64,000 nt of DNA from an uncultured Collinsella sp. (GCA_900542165.1 UQMM01000006.1:1-64000), one strand, 5' to 3'; shown: positions 28,147-36,350, counted from the first letter of the stretch. Notes: generated from the letters alone by a model not told the origin. Translations and numbers: made by a program.

Positions 28147-28242
28147 TGCGGTGACGCTGCTGCAAGCGACCTGCGATGGGACCGTTGTTGGTTGGGGCCG
28201 CTGGGCTGATGTGAGGGCACGTGGCTGTTGCGGGTCCTAGTC

Positions 28243-28398
28243 CCGGCGGCGGCCTCGGCGCTTTGCGCCTGCCGCCTTGGGGGGACTGTGGGGCGCGGCC
28301 GGCAGCTGCGGCGCGTTGCGCTTGCTGCCTGGGGTGACTGCGGGGCCGTGACGGCAGCCGCGGCGCTGTCGCGCCTGCTGCCTGGGGCGACTTTGGGG
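28243..28398. repeat. Three-unit degenerate tandem repeat
   Basis: Units 28243-28293, 28294-28345 and 28346-28398 each follow the pattern CGGC..CGGCGC..TGCGCCTGCTGCC..GGGGNGACT..GGGG. They are very GC-rich and hold no open frame of note. Confidence 0.6.
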
Positions 28399-28415
28399 TT
28401 GGGGTGAATCGGGGT

Positions 28416-28585
28416 CTAATACTTTCCCGTGAAGTGAACGAGCTTATTTGGACCCCCGAAGCATTGGCATATTTTGACCGCTATTTCCTGCGGTTTTACA
28501 GCGTGAATCCTGCGGTTTTTTGGGCTAAAGGTGTGGATGCTCCGGGGCTTCGTTTTTACTCGTTCACTTCTCGGGAAAGTATTAG
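28416..28585. mobile_element. MITE-like element with 27-bp terminal inverted repeats
   Basis: Arms 28416-28442 and 28559-28585 are inverted copies with one mismatch in 27, and weaker complementarity continues inward. The 170-bp unit is AT-richer than its surroundings and includes the short direct repeat TCCTGCGGTTTT. No transposase gene is present. Confidence 0.55.
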
Positions 28586-28751
28586 AGCTCAGCTGATAGA
28601 GGTACCTCTCTGGCGTCGAAGCCCTGCGTCTTCTTCGCTTGATTGGGGAAAACAGCCTCGCTTAAGCAATTGCGAGCCCGCCCAGACGTATCTGTGGGGT
28701 TGTCTGCACAATTCGCGGTATTATGTTGCGGAGTTTTGAAAGGAGCCGCTG

Positions 28752-29330
28752 GTGGTCACGACGACGTTTGCTTCGCCTTTGGGCGAAATCCTGCTTGCCG
28801 CTGATGGCCGCGGTTTGACGGGGCTTTGGTTTGAGGGGCAGGAGCACTTTGGCTCCACGCTTCTCAAAGAAGATCCCGAACATGTTGAAGGCGCCGATGC
28901 GGTTTCTGGTACCGGTGGGATGTCTTCGGTGAGTCCGGCAAATGGCGCGGCTTCTTCGGTGCTTGAGCGTTCTTGGGCTTGGCTGAATGCTTATTTTGCG
29001 GGGCAGGAGCCTCGGTTTACGCCGCCGTTGCATATGATTGGCACGGCGTTTCAGCGTGAGGTTTGGTTTGAGCTGCTTTCTATCCCGCGTGGCGAGGTCG
29101 CTACGTATGGTGAGATCGCCCAGCGTGTTGCGGCTCGACATCGTGTACCGGGAAACGAAGCACCTGTTGTGTCTCCCCGTGCCGTGGGGGCCGCGGTCGC
29201 GCGGAATCCTATTTCGATCATTGTGCCGTGCCATCGCGTGGTTGCCGCCGACGGCTCGCTTAACGGATATGCCGGCGGGCTTGACCGCAAGGAGTGGCTG
29301 CTTCGGCTCGAGGGCGCGTACGAGGAATAA
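28752..29330 (+). CDS. ogt: Methylated-DNA-protein cysteine methyltransferase
   Basis: This 192-residue DNA repair protein removes O6-alkyl groups from guanine by suicidal transfer to its cysteine. The active site PCHRVV (about residue 158) and the helix-turn-helix region VATYGEIAQRVA are present. A low-similarity linker (about residues 45-75, SGTGGMSSVSPANGAASSV) is longer than in typical Ogt. The start is GTG with AGGAG seven bases upstream. It sits among repeats with no obvious partner. Confidence 0.92.
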   Translation: MVTTTFASPLGEILLAADGRGLTGLWFEGQEHFGSTLLKEDPEHVEGADAVSGTGGMSSVSPANGAASSVLERSWAWLNAYFAGQEPRFTPPLHMIGTAFQREVWFELLSIPRGEVATYGEIAQRVAARHRVPGNEAPVVSPRAVGAAVARNPISIIVPCHRVVAADGSLNGYAGGLDRKEWLLRLEGAYEE

Positions 29331-29474
29331 CGTTCGAGCACTTTGCATAGCCAAGACGCCGTGAAAGAACGGGATGCGCTTTCCGAATGGCGTCCCAAAC
29401 GGAAACCGTGTCCCGGAATACAGCCTTAGAGTGGGATGCCGTTTCCGGTTGAGACCACTTGCTTGGACATCTTT

Positions 29475-29695
29475 CTACGCCCGCTTCTGCAGGGCATAGA
29501 TCGACTTATCCATGTTGAACAGGTAAGCCGCGACGCAGACGATGAAGAATGCCGGCAGATTACCGAAACCGAAGACTTCGCAGCCAATCAGGATGGGTGC
29601 GAGCAGCGTATTGGTGGCGCTGCCAAAGACGGCTGCGTAGCCCAGCGCGGCGCAAAGCGCGATGGACATGCCGAGTTGAGCCTCGTTATGGCGAC
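29475..29695 (-). pseudogene. C-terminal remnant of a ClC-type chloride channel
   Basis: In the minus frame ending at 29475 the translation contains EAQLGMSIALCAALGYAAVF, then SATNTLLAPILIGCEVFG and a further hydrophobic helix, as in the last membrane helices of ClC family proteins. Only about 70 residues remain, without a start or the selectivity filter. The upstream part has been replaced by an Abi gene in another frame. The fragment is non-functional. Confidence 0.65.
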
Positions 29696-30037
29696 ATCTG
29701 GGTAACAGAAAGGCCCGCGTTCCTCAGAGGCAAGATAGGCAATTCTGCTTTTGAGGTAGATCTCAATTCTGCCGACCGCATCAAACATTAACTGCCGGAG
29801 GGCTCGGTCAAATTCATACGTGTAGATGATGGTTTCGAATGTTGTGCCTTCGCGAAAGATGGTAATCCCGGACTTGCATTTGGTTTTGTAGGGAAACCAG
29901 TAGGCCGACAGTCTGTAGTGGCCGACTTCGACCAAAGCTCGCTCGAGTTCGCTTTGATCAGAGCACTTAAGACCCCTGTATTCTGTCAATAGTGCTATTT
30001 GTTCGTTGATGGATATCCGCGACTTCCGGTATTTCAT
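29588..30037 (-). pseudogene. Truncated Abi_2 (AbiD/AbiF-like) abortive infection gene
   Basis: The first 115 or so residues match Abi_2 family features: LVEVGHYRLSAYWFPYK and YEFDRALRQLMFDAVGRIEI. Abi_2 proteins usually have about 300 residues and act in phage exclusion. After about residue 115 the frame enters the chloride-channel remnant out of frame and ends at residue 149. The junction near 29690-29700 marks a deletion or recombination. A product could be made but should lack the C-terminal half. Confidence 0.7.
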
Positions 30038-30208
30038 TTAAGCCTCTTGATAGAAAAAGAGCTGGAGTTGCGCATCGTTGAGAGGCTTTCCAGCTTTAGC
30101 AAAACAAACTTATAAGATGCGACGGGCCGCGTCAAGATAATTACCGGACGGCCTAGGAGGCGGCTGGTTGGCTGGCTTAAAACCTAGCGCGTGAGATGAC
30201 GCTCCACG

Positions 30209-30847
30209 CTATTCAGCGCGCTTGATAGGATGACGAACCACAGTCTTAAGTTTCTCCGGTGCACATTTGCGTGGATCGGAGAGATAGATTTCGTGATGGA
30301 AACGGGTGTCTGAGAAGTCGGGGACATAGCCCTGCTCGGTCGTGTATTCATTCATAGCGCCTACGGTCGCCGGTTCGTTGTCGTAGGGCCCGGTGTGCAT
30401 GCATTGAACGCAGAGGCCCTCGTCAACTTTAAGCAGCTCGACGGCAGAAAAGTCAAGTTTCTTTTTGGTCGTGGCTTCCGCGACTGCCCAGTCAAAGTCA
30501 TCTCGGGTGACGAAATCGGGCAGGCGAATGCACGAGATAAAGTTGAAATCGTCCTTGCGTACATAATCGATGTCGCCGCTCGGGGAGTCTTGCCACCAGA
30601 AACCCTCGAGCGGCGGTACCGCAAAGTCGAAATAGCCCTTGATACTCCTTGAGCCTTTCTTCGACATCTTGACGGTATAGGCGATGCCGTAAAGCAGCGG
30701 CAGGGCGTTTTGATACTCGCCACCTTCGGTATTTGGGTCGCCCTTTCCGCGAACGGCAACGTAGCTCATAGGCGGGACAGTTACGATGCTCGGCTTGCTT
30801 GCAGGTTTGTAGAGCTCCTTGCATTCCTTCTTAAAGTCGAACGCCAT
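30209..30847 (-). CDS. GyrI-like small-molecule-binding domain protein
   Basis: This 212-residue cytosolic protein has the GyrI/SbmC-type fold. It begins FDFKKECKELYKP, has PPMSYVAVRGKGDPN at about residues 25-40, and LCVQCMHTGPYDNEPATV near 150, the signature of the second repeat. Family members bind amphipathic ligands or hydrolyse cyclopropanoid compounds, and some act with MerR regulators. No regulator is adjacent. The promoter region faces the ABC operon, with a dispersed repeat between them. Confidence 0.8.
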   Translation of the reverse strand: MAFDFKKECKELYKPASKPSIVTVPPMSYVAVRGKGDPNTEGGEYQNALPLLYGIAYTVKMSKKGSRSIKGYFDFAVPPLEGFWWQDSPSGDIDYVRKDDFNFISCIRLPDFVTRDDFDWAVAEATTKKKLDFSAVELLKVDEGLCVQCMHTGPYDNEPATVGAMNEYTTEQGYVPDFSDTRFHHEIYLSDPRKCAPEKLKTVVRHPIKRAE

Positions 30848-31022
30848 GTTGGCCGCCTTTCTGCGTATTGGCCTGCTTAGATAACGGAATCATATCATAG
30901 AAACGAACAGCTGTTCGAATTATTTTGCTGACAGATAGAGATGCGTGCGTTGTGTTTGGCGGTCGGCCTGACCCCGTCGATGATTTCTCTGCCTTCCCGG
31001 CGCTTGCCTGCGCTCCCCGTTT

Positions 31023-31067
31023 CCCCATATAAAACCTGCCAAAATGAACCTGTCCCTTTTTGGTCGG
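31023..31067 (-). repeat. Dispersed AAACCTGCCAAAA hairpin repeat, copy 2 (inverted)
   Basis: On the minus strand it reads CCAAAAAGGGACAGGTTCAT, then TTTTGGCAGGTTTTATATGG, matching 1272-1318 almost base for base. It lies between the GyrI-like gene and the ABC operon. Confidence 0.75.
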
Positions 31068-31117
31068 CGTGAAATGGGTAATACTAAAGAGTTATCCGAC
31101 CAGATGGGAATTAATCG

Positions 31118-31819
31118 ATGGCTTATATCGAATTCAAAGACGTCATCAAGGCGTACGGCGAGGGCGATGCCCGCATTCACGCGCTCGACGGCGCGAGCTT
31201 TACCGTTGAGCGCGGCGAGCTCGCCATTATCCTGGGCGCCTCGGGTGCCGGCAAGACTACGGCGCTCAACATCCTGGGTGGCATGGATACGGTAACCTCC
31301 GGCACTGTGACGGTGGACGGGCGCGACGTGAGCTCCGCCAACGAGGCACAGCTCGTGGAATACCGCCGTGCCGACGTCGGCTTTGTCTTCCAGTTCTACA
31401 ATCTGGTCCCCAACCTGACGGCGCTCGAAAATGTCGAGCTTGCGGCGCAGATTTGCCCCGATTCGCTCGATGCCGAGCAAACGCTTCGTCAGGTTGGCCT
31501 GGGCGACCGTCTTGCTAACTTTCCGGCGCAGCTTTCGGGCGGCGAGCAGCAGCGTGTGTCCATCGCCCGCGCGCTGGCCAAAAACCCCAAGTTGCTCCTG
31601 TGCGACGAGCCCACGGGCGCACTCGACTATAAAACCGGCAAGCAGATCTTGCAGCTGCTGCAGGATACCTGCCGCAAGCAGGGCATTACGGTCATCATCA
31701 TCACGCACAACTCCGCGCTCGCGCCCATGGCCGATCGCCTGATCCGCTTTAAGAGTGGTCGCGTGGAGAGCGAGACGGTCCAGCAAAATCCCGTGCCGAT
31801 CGAGACAATCGAGTGGTAG
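31118..31819 (+). CDS. ABC transporter ATPase, MacB/LolD type
   Basis: The protein has 233 residues. Walker A is GASGAGKTT, the signature LSGGEQQR and Walker B LLLCDEPTGALD, the last being characteristic of the MacB/LolD/FtsE branch. It pairs with the FtsX-type permease that follows, with the stop overlapping the permease's possible early start. Such pairs act in peptide resistance, lipoprotein handling or cell envelope stress rather than nutrient import. No sensor kinase is adjacent. Confidence 0.92.
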   Translation: MAYIEFKDVIKAYGEGDARIHALDGASFTVERGELAIILGASGAGKTTALNILGGMDTVTSGTVTVDGRDVSSANEAQLVEYRRADVGFVFQFYNLVPNLTALENVELAAQICPDSLDAEQTLRQVGLGDRLANFPAQLSGGEQQRVSIARALAKNPKLLLCDEPTGALDYKTGKQILQLLQDTCRKQGITVIIITHNSALAPMADRLIRFKSGRVESETVQQNPVPIETIEW

Positions 31820-31824
31820 TGCCC

Positions 31825-34590
31825 ATGAATCAGGATCGCCAAAACAGCCTACGCCGCGACGCGCAGAACACGGAGCGCGAGCAGGATTTTACGACCTACC
31901 GCACTGCCCAAAGCTCAAACGATATGGTGCCGGCGGTGTTTCGCCGTGGCATCTACCGCACAATCCGAGGCAGTCTTAAGCGCTTCTTGTCCATCGTGGT
32001 CATCACCGCGCTCGGCGTGAGTGTGATGTGCGGTCTTAAGGCGGGTTGCGAGGATCTGTGCGATTCGGTCGACGCTTACTTTGACCAGCAGAATGTTTAT
32101 GACATCAACGTGCAGTCGACCTATGGTCTTACGCGCGACGATCTTGCTGCGATCCAAGAGGTCGATGGCGTCGAGACGGCCGAGGGCATCTATACCGAGA
32201 CTGCCTATACCGCCGTTGGTACCACGCGCGAGCGCGTAGTCGTGCAGAGCCTTTCCAAAGAGAATATCGATCAACCGGTGCTGGTGAGCGGCGATTTGCC
32301 CGAGAGCGCCGGCGAGGTCGCGGTGACTTCGAAATTCCTGAAGGCTTCGGGCAAAAAGCTCGGCGATACGGTGAGTTTTGCCGCCAATGATGCGAGCTCG
32401 TCGAACCAAAGCGCCAAGGACCAGTTTGCTGCGGGCGATTACACCATTACGGCCGAGGTTCTCGATCCTACTGATGTGAGCTCCGACTCGACCGTCAACG
32501 CCTTTCGCGCTGCTTCGACTGCGGACTATAAGTTCTATGTGAGCGAGGATGCCGCGGCATCTTCTTCCTACTCCGCGGTCCACGTGATCGTCGAGGGAGC
32601 CAAGAGCCTCAACTCCTATTCGGATGCCTACGCGGCAAAGATCAACAAGGCCAAGGGCAATATCGAGAAGATCCGCGAGGAGCGTGAGAAGGCGCGCGCT
32701 CAGGAGCTGACAGTCGACACGCCGGCAAGCTTAGATGCGGCTGAGCGCCAGACGAATATGCTCTTTGGGATTGAACAGGGCAACATCAACCGCATGGCAG
32801 AGGGCAGCGACGAGCGTGCGCAGGCGCAAGCCGACCTGGACCAGCGCCGTGCCGCCGCCGACCAGCAGTTTGCCGATGCCCGCGCCGAGCTCTCTGACCT
32901 GGGCGAATGCACCTGGTACATCCAGGACCGCGGCAATATCGCAAGCTACTCGAGCGTAGAGAGCGACAGTTCTTCGATCGAGGCCATCGCCACGGTTTTC
33001 CCATTTATCTTCTTTGTCGTTGCTGTGCTCATCAGTCTTACCACCGCCACGCGCATGGTCGAGGAGGAGCGCACGCTCATCGGCCTGTACAAGGCACTCG
33101 GCTATTCGAGCGGGCGTATTCTGTCCAAATACGTGGACTATGCGCTGTGGGCGTGTCTGATTGGCGGCGTGCTCGGCAACATTATCGGATTTGTGGGCCT
33201 GCCGCTGTTCCTGTTTACGGTGTTCGACGACATGTATTCACTGCCTCAGATGCTGCTTTCGTACGACATCGTGTCGTCGCTCGTGTCGGTGGCGCTGTTT
33301 GCCGTGGGCGTGGTGGGCGCTACGATTATCGCCTGCCGCCACGAGATGGCCGAGACCCCAGCCTCACTCATGCGCCCCAAGGCCCCGCGCGCTGGCTCGC
33401 GCATCTTGCTTGAGCGTATCGGCTTTATCTGGCGTCGCATGGGCTTTTTGAACAAGGTGGCGGCGCGTAACCTGTTCCGCTACAAAAAGCGCGCCTTTAT
33501 GACCATCTTCGGTATCGCCGGCTGCACAGCGCTCGTGATCTGCGGAATGGGCATCCGTGATACGTCGGTGGCGCTTTCGCCCAAACAGTACGGGCATATC
33601 ACGCGCTACGACCTGCTGGCTGTCGCCAATCCCGACGATTTTTCGCAGACGTGCGCGGCATTGGATGAGCGCAGCGCGGCCAATGATTTCAACGTGACCG
33701 TGACCTCGACCCTGCCGATTATGACCGACAACGTCACCTTTACATTCGGCGGCAAGAGCGAGACCGTGCAGCTGATAGTGGTGCCAGATGACCGCACGAA
33801 CGACCTGGACGACTACGTGTGTCTCGAGGACGAGTCCAAAGAGCCGCTATCTTTGCGCGACGGAGATGTGTATCTGAGCAAGAGTTCACAGCTGGTTCTT
33901 GGGATTCAGCCGGGCGACACGGCGCAGGTCCAGGATTCGTCGCTCAACGTCGCCAAGGTCAAGGTTAGCGACATCTCGCTCAACTATCTGGGCAACACGC
34001 TTTACATGACACAGGGCACCTATGAGCGCGCGTTCGGTCGAAGCGTGCGCCTTAACGGCGTCTTTGTGCTGCTTAAGGGCTCATCTTCTGACCAGATTGC
34101 GTTTAGCAAGAAGATTAAGAGCGACGGTTGGCTCACCATCTCGAGCACGGCCGAACATTGGCAGAACTACGAGGCGAACTTTACGATTATCAATTCTGTC
34201 GTGGTGCTCGTGACCTTTATGGCGGCGTGCCTGTCGTTTGTGGTGGTGTTTACGCTGTCCAACACTAACATCTCCGAGCGCGAACGCGAGCTGGCGACCA
34301 TCAAGGTGCTGGGCTTCCGCCGTGGCGAGGTGCACCACTACGTCAACAAGGAGACGTTGATCCTCACGGCGATTGGCACTGCACTGGGCGTGCCGCTGGG
34401 TGGCCTGCTTGCCGAGAGCTTTACGTACATCCTGCAGATGCCGTCGCTGTACTTTGACGTCGAAGTCGAGCCGCTGAGCTACGTGCTTGCCGTGGTGCTT
34501 TCCTTCGGCTTTACGATCATCGTCAACCTCGCCACCAACCGAACCCTCAACAAGATCGACATGGTCGGCGCCCTCAAGAGCGCCGAGTAA
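31825..34590 (+). CDS. ABC transporter permease, FtsX/MacB type, with large extracellular domains
   Basis: This protein of about 921 residues has a first membrane helix near residues 50-70, a large extracellular domain including an Ala/Glu/Arg/Gln-rich likely coiled coil (about 270-355, with DERAQAQADLDQRRAAADQQ), three helices (about 390-510), a second extracellular domain, and three C-terminal helices. This two-FtsX-domain layout is typical of Gram-positive antimicrobial-peptide or envelope-stress permeases. The ATG at 31825 is chosen, although GTG starts at 31813 and 31819 are in frame and no strong ribosome-binding site separates them. A good terminator follows. Confidence 0.88.
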   Translation: MNQDRQNSLRRDAQNTEREQDFTTYRTAQSSNDMVPAVFRRGIYRTIRGSLKRFLSIVVITALGVSVMCGLKAGCEDLCDSVDAYFDQQNVYDINVQSTYGLTRDDLAAIQEVDGVETAEGIYTETAYTAVGTTRERVVVQSLSKENIDQPVLVSGDLPESAGEVAVTSKFLKASGKKLGDTVSFAANDASSSNQSAKDQFAAGDYTITAEVLDPTDVSSDSTVNAFRAASTADYKFYVSEDAAASSSYSAVHVIVEGAKSLNSYSDAYAAKINKAKGNIEKIREEREKARAQELTVDTPASLDAAERQTNMLFGIEQGNINRMAEGSDERAQAQADLDQRRAAADQQFADARAELSDLGECTWYIQDRGNIASYSSVESDSSSIEAIATVFPFIFFVVAVLISLTTATRMVEEERTLIGLYKALGYSSGRILSKYVDYALWACLIGGVLGNIIGFVGLPLFLFTVFDDMYSLPQMLLSYDIVSSLVSVALFAVGVVGATIIACRHEMAETPASLMRPKAPRAGSRILLERIGFIWRRMGFLNKVAARNLFRYKKRAFMTIFGIAGCTALVICGMGIRDTSVALSPKQYGHITRYDLLAVANPDDFSQTCAALDERSAANDFNVTVTSTLPIMTDNVTFTFGGKSETVQLIVVPDDRTNDLDDYVCLEDESKEPLSLRDGDVYLSKSSQLVLGIQPGDTAQVQDSSLNVAKVKVSDISLNYLGNTLYMTQGTYERAFGRSVRLNGVFVLLKGSSSDQIAFSKKIKSDGWLTISSTAEHWQNYEANFTIINSVVVLVTFMAACLSFVVVFTLSNTNISERERELATIKVLGFRRGEVHHYVNKETLILTAIGTALGVPLGGLLAESFTYILQMPSLYFDVEVEPLSYVLAVVLSFGFTIIVNLATNRTLNKIDMVGALKSAE

Positions 34591-34651
34591 CCTGTCCTGG
34601 GATTCAAGTTCTAGCGAGCTGCCGACGCGCCCGCAGCAGTATTTTTGCATA

Positions 34652-34695
34652 AACCGCTCCGCCAAATGCATACTTTGACGGGGCGGTTGCTTTTT
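34652..34695 (+). terminator. Terminator of the MacB/FtsX-type operon
   Basis: AACCGC, CCG and CAAA (34652-34666) pair with TTTG, CGG and GCGGTT (34674-34688) with two mismatches, followed by GCTTTTT. Confidence 0.75.
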
Positions 34696-34720
34696 GCCCA
34701 CAGGTACCCCAGGGGGCGCC

Positions 34721-34922
34721 GTGCAAATTCCGGAGTATTCAGCATCCCGGGGTCCGCGGGCGCGGGGGCGGGTGCACAAAACCGCGCTGAAAGCCCCGAT
34801 TCTGAGTCCCAACGCCTCTAGAGCCGCTCGTTTTTTTACAGGATGCGGCCCATGGTGCCTGCCTTTCGCCCAAAATCCAGTATGCAGGCACCCTCGGCTG
34901 CTGAATACTCCCAAAAATGCAC
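34721..34922. mobile_element. MITE-like element with imperfect 24-bp terminal inverted repeats
   Basis: Arms 34721-34744 and 34899-34922 share 20 of 24 positions, including a perfect GGAGTATTCAGCA core. An inner hairpin GGTGCCTGC/GCAGGCACC (about 34854-34862 with 34884-34892) and a stem GGATGCGGC (34841-34849) with GCCGCATCC (34923-34931) overlap the right end. It has no coding capacity. Confidence 0.45.
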
Positions 34923-34955
34923 GCCGCATCCTACCCCACGCACTTGCAGCAAGAA

Positions 34956-35140
34956 GACGAATAGCCTCGGCCTCCCTAGTTACCGCAGGAGGCCCCAGGG
35001 CTTACCTCCCAAATCTTTCCGCAGGACAGAAGGGCCCCGCCGCGCGAAGCGCACGGCGGGGTCCTGACATGTCCGAGGACGATTTGGGAGGTAAGCCCTG
35101 GGGCCTCCGATGGGGGCGGTTACAGCCGAGGCTATTCGTC
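34956..35140. repeat. Nested palindrome family, copy E (after pfkA)
   Basis: Perfect 16-bp outer arms (34956-34971 with 35125-35140) include the pfkA stop codon (35132-35134). A perfect 28-bp stem (34988-35015 with 35081-35108) follows, then TTTCCGCAGG and TCCGAGGACG at the box positions, and an apical CCCCGCCG/CGGCGGGG stem. GTCCTCGGACATG is shared with copy B. Confidence 0.85.
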
Positions 35141-36211
35141 GCCGAAGCTGATGCCCAACGCCTTGGCCTCGCGCACCAGATCACTCTGGGGGTCGACAAA
35201 CTTCAGCTTGCCGGCGACCTCCTCGAGCGGCATGTGGCACATCTTGCCGTCGCGCAGGGCAATCATGTAGCCAAACTCGCCGCGCAGACAGCCGAGCGCT
35301 GCCTCGACGCCGCACTGGGTCGCAAAGATGCGGTCCTGGGCGTCGGGCTGACCGCCGCGCTGCGTGTGGCCGGGGATGGCGACGCGGGTCTCGCGACCGG
35401 TCTTGGCCTCGATCTCCTTGGCGATGTCGTAGACGATCGACGGACTCGTACGCTCGGCGAGCTTCTTCTTGTACTCCTTCTTGGACAGCGCCGCGTCCTC
35501 CTTTGAGATAGCACCCTCGGCGACGGCCACGATGGTAAAGCGGCTGCCGGTCTCCATGCGATGCTCGATGGTCTTGATGACGTTATCCATGTCGTAGGGA
35601 ATCTCGGGAATCAAGATGACATCCGCGCCGCCCGCGACGCCGGCATACAGCGGGATCCAGCCAACCTTGTGGCCCATGATCTCGATAACGAACACGCGGC
35701 CGTGGCTCGAAGCGGTGGTGTGGATGTCGTCGATGCACTTGGTGGCGACGTCGATGGCGCTCGTAAAGCCAAACGTCAGCTCGGTGCCCCATGTGTCGTT
35801 ATCGATGGTCTTGGGCAGGGCGATAACGTTTAGGCCCTCTTCGCGCAGGCGGTTGGCGGTCTTGGTGGAGCCGTTACCGCCCAGCATAAACAGGCAGTCG
35901 AGCTGCAGCTTATGATAGGTGTGGACCATCGCCGGCACCTTCTCGACGCCGTCAGCCTCGGGAATGTCCAGACGCTTGAACGGTGTGCGGCTCGTGCCCA
36001 GGATGGTGCCGCCGCGGGTGAGGATGCCGCTAAAATCGGCGGGCGTCATGACACGGAATCTGCTGTAGATAAGGCCCTGGTAGCCGTCCTCAAAACCATA
36101 GATCTCGATAGGTTCTTCGCTATTGGTCATAAGCGTTTTGACGATGCCGCGCATGGTGGCGTTGAGCGCCTGGCAGTCGCCGCCACTGGTAAGAAGACCG
36201 ATCCTGAGCAT
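35132..36211 (-). CDS. pfkA: 6-phosphofructokinase
   Basis: This 359-residue enzyme phosphorylates fructose 6-phosphate. Active-site motifs are GGNGST (residues 111-116) and PKTIDND (133-139) with the catalytic Asp137. Position 114 is Gly (E. coli Gly104, ATP type), while position 134 is Lys (E. coli Gly124), as in the long-clade and group III enzymes. Asp is replaced by Asn at 113. ATP is the likelier donor, but pyrophosphate use cannot be excluded from sequence. A symmetrical TTTACCCCCG/CGGGGGTAAA lies just upstream. Confidence 0.93.
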   Translation of the reverse strand: MLRIGLLTSGGDCQALNATMRGIVKTLMTNSEEPIEIYGFEDGYQGLIYSRFRVMTPADFSGILTRGGTILGTSRTPFKRLDIPEADGVEKVPAMVHTYHKLQLDCLFMLGGNGSTKTANRLREEGLNVIALPKTIDNDTWGTELTFGFTSAIDVATKCIDDIHTTASSHGRVFVIEIMGHKVGWIPLYAGVAGGADVILIPEIPYDMDNVIKTIEHRMETGSRFTIVAVAEGAISKEDAALSKKEYKKKLAERTSPSIVYDIAKEIEAKTGRETRVAIPGHTQRGGQPDAQDRIFATQCGVEAALGCLRGEFGYMIALRDGKMCHMPLEEVAGKLKFVDPQSDLVREAKALGISFGDE

Positions 36212-36249
36212 GATGAATCCTTCCGGGCAAGTTATAACATGCGCATAAG

Positions 36250-36282
36250 TTTACCCCCGCACACTGTTGATACGGGGGTAAA
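36250..36282 (-). promoter_or_regulatory. Inverted repeat upstream of pfkA
   Basis: TTTACCCCCG (36250-36259) and CGGGGGTAAA (36273-36282) are perfect 10-bp arms with a 13-base spacer, about 40 bases before the pfkA ATG. It may be an operator overlapping the promoter; a terminator for the upstream amidase gene is the alternative. Confidence 0.4.
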
Positions 36283-36350
36283 ACGTGTTAGCTCAAGCGT
36301 ATGGAAATGTAAGCAACGTCAGGGAACGTAAGGTCGACGGGCCTGGCTCC

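Larger units (their letters stand above)
28005..28751. other. Gene-free interval made of repeats
   Basis: These 747 bases hold palindrome copy D (28017-28146), three degenerate 51-53 bp GC-rich tandem units (28243-28398) and a MITE-like element (28416-28585). An open frame of 111 residues crosses the MITE-like element but consists largely of its inverted repeats and is not taken as a gene. Confidence 0.65.
34591..35131. other. Gene-free interval with terminator, MITE-like element and palindrome
   Basis: The 541 bases between the permease and pfkA stops hold the operon terminator (34652-34695), a MITE-like element (34721-34922) and palindrome copy E (34956-35140). TTTTTGCCCACAGG at 34692-34705 resembles the terminal repeat of the element at 1392-1630. 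Long open frames here have no coding signal. Confidence 0.6.

Noticed and set aside
28404..28739. Open frame of 111 codons before ogt
   Set aside because: Most of it is the MITE-like inverted repeat, and codon use does not resemble neighbouring genes.
34694..35506. Open frame of 270 codons spanning the gap into pfkA
   Set aside because: It runs through a MITE-like element, a palindrome and the antisense strand of pfkA.
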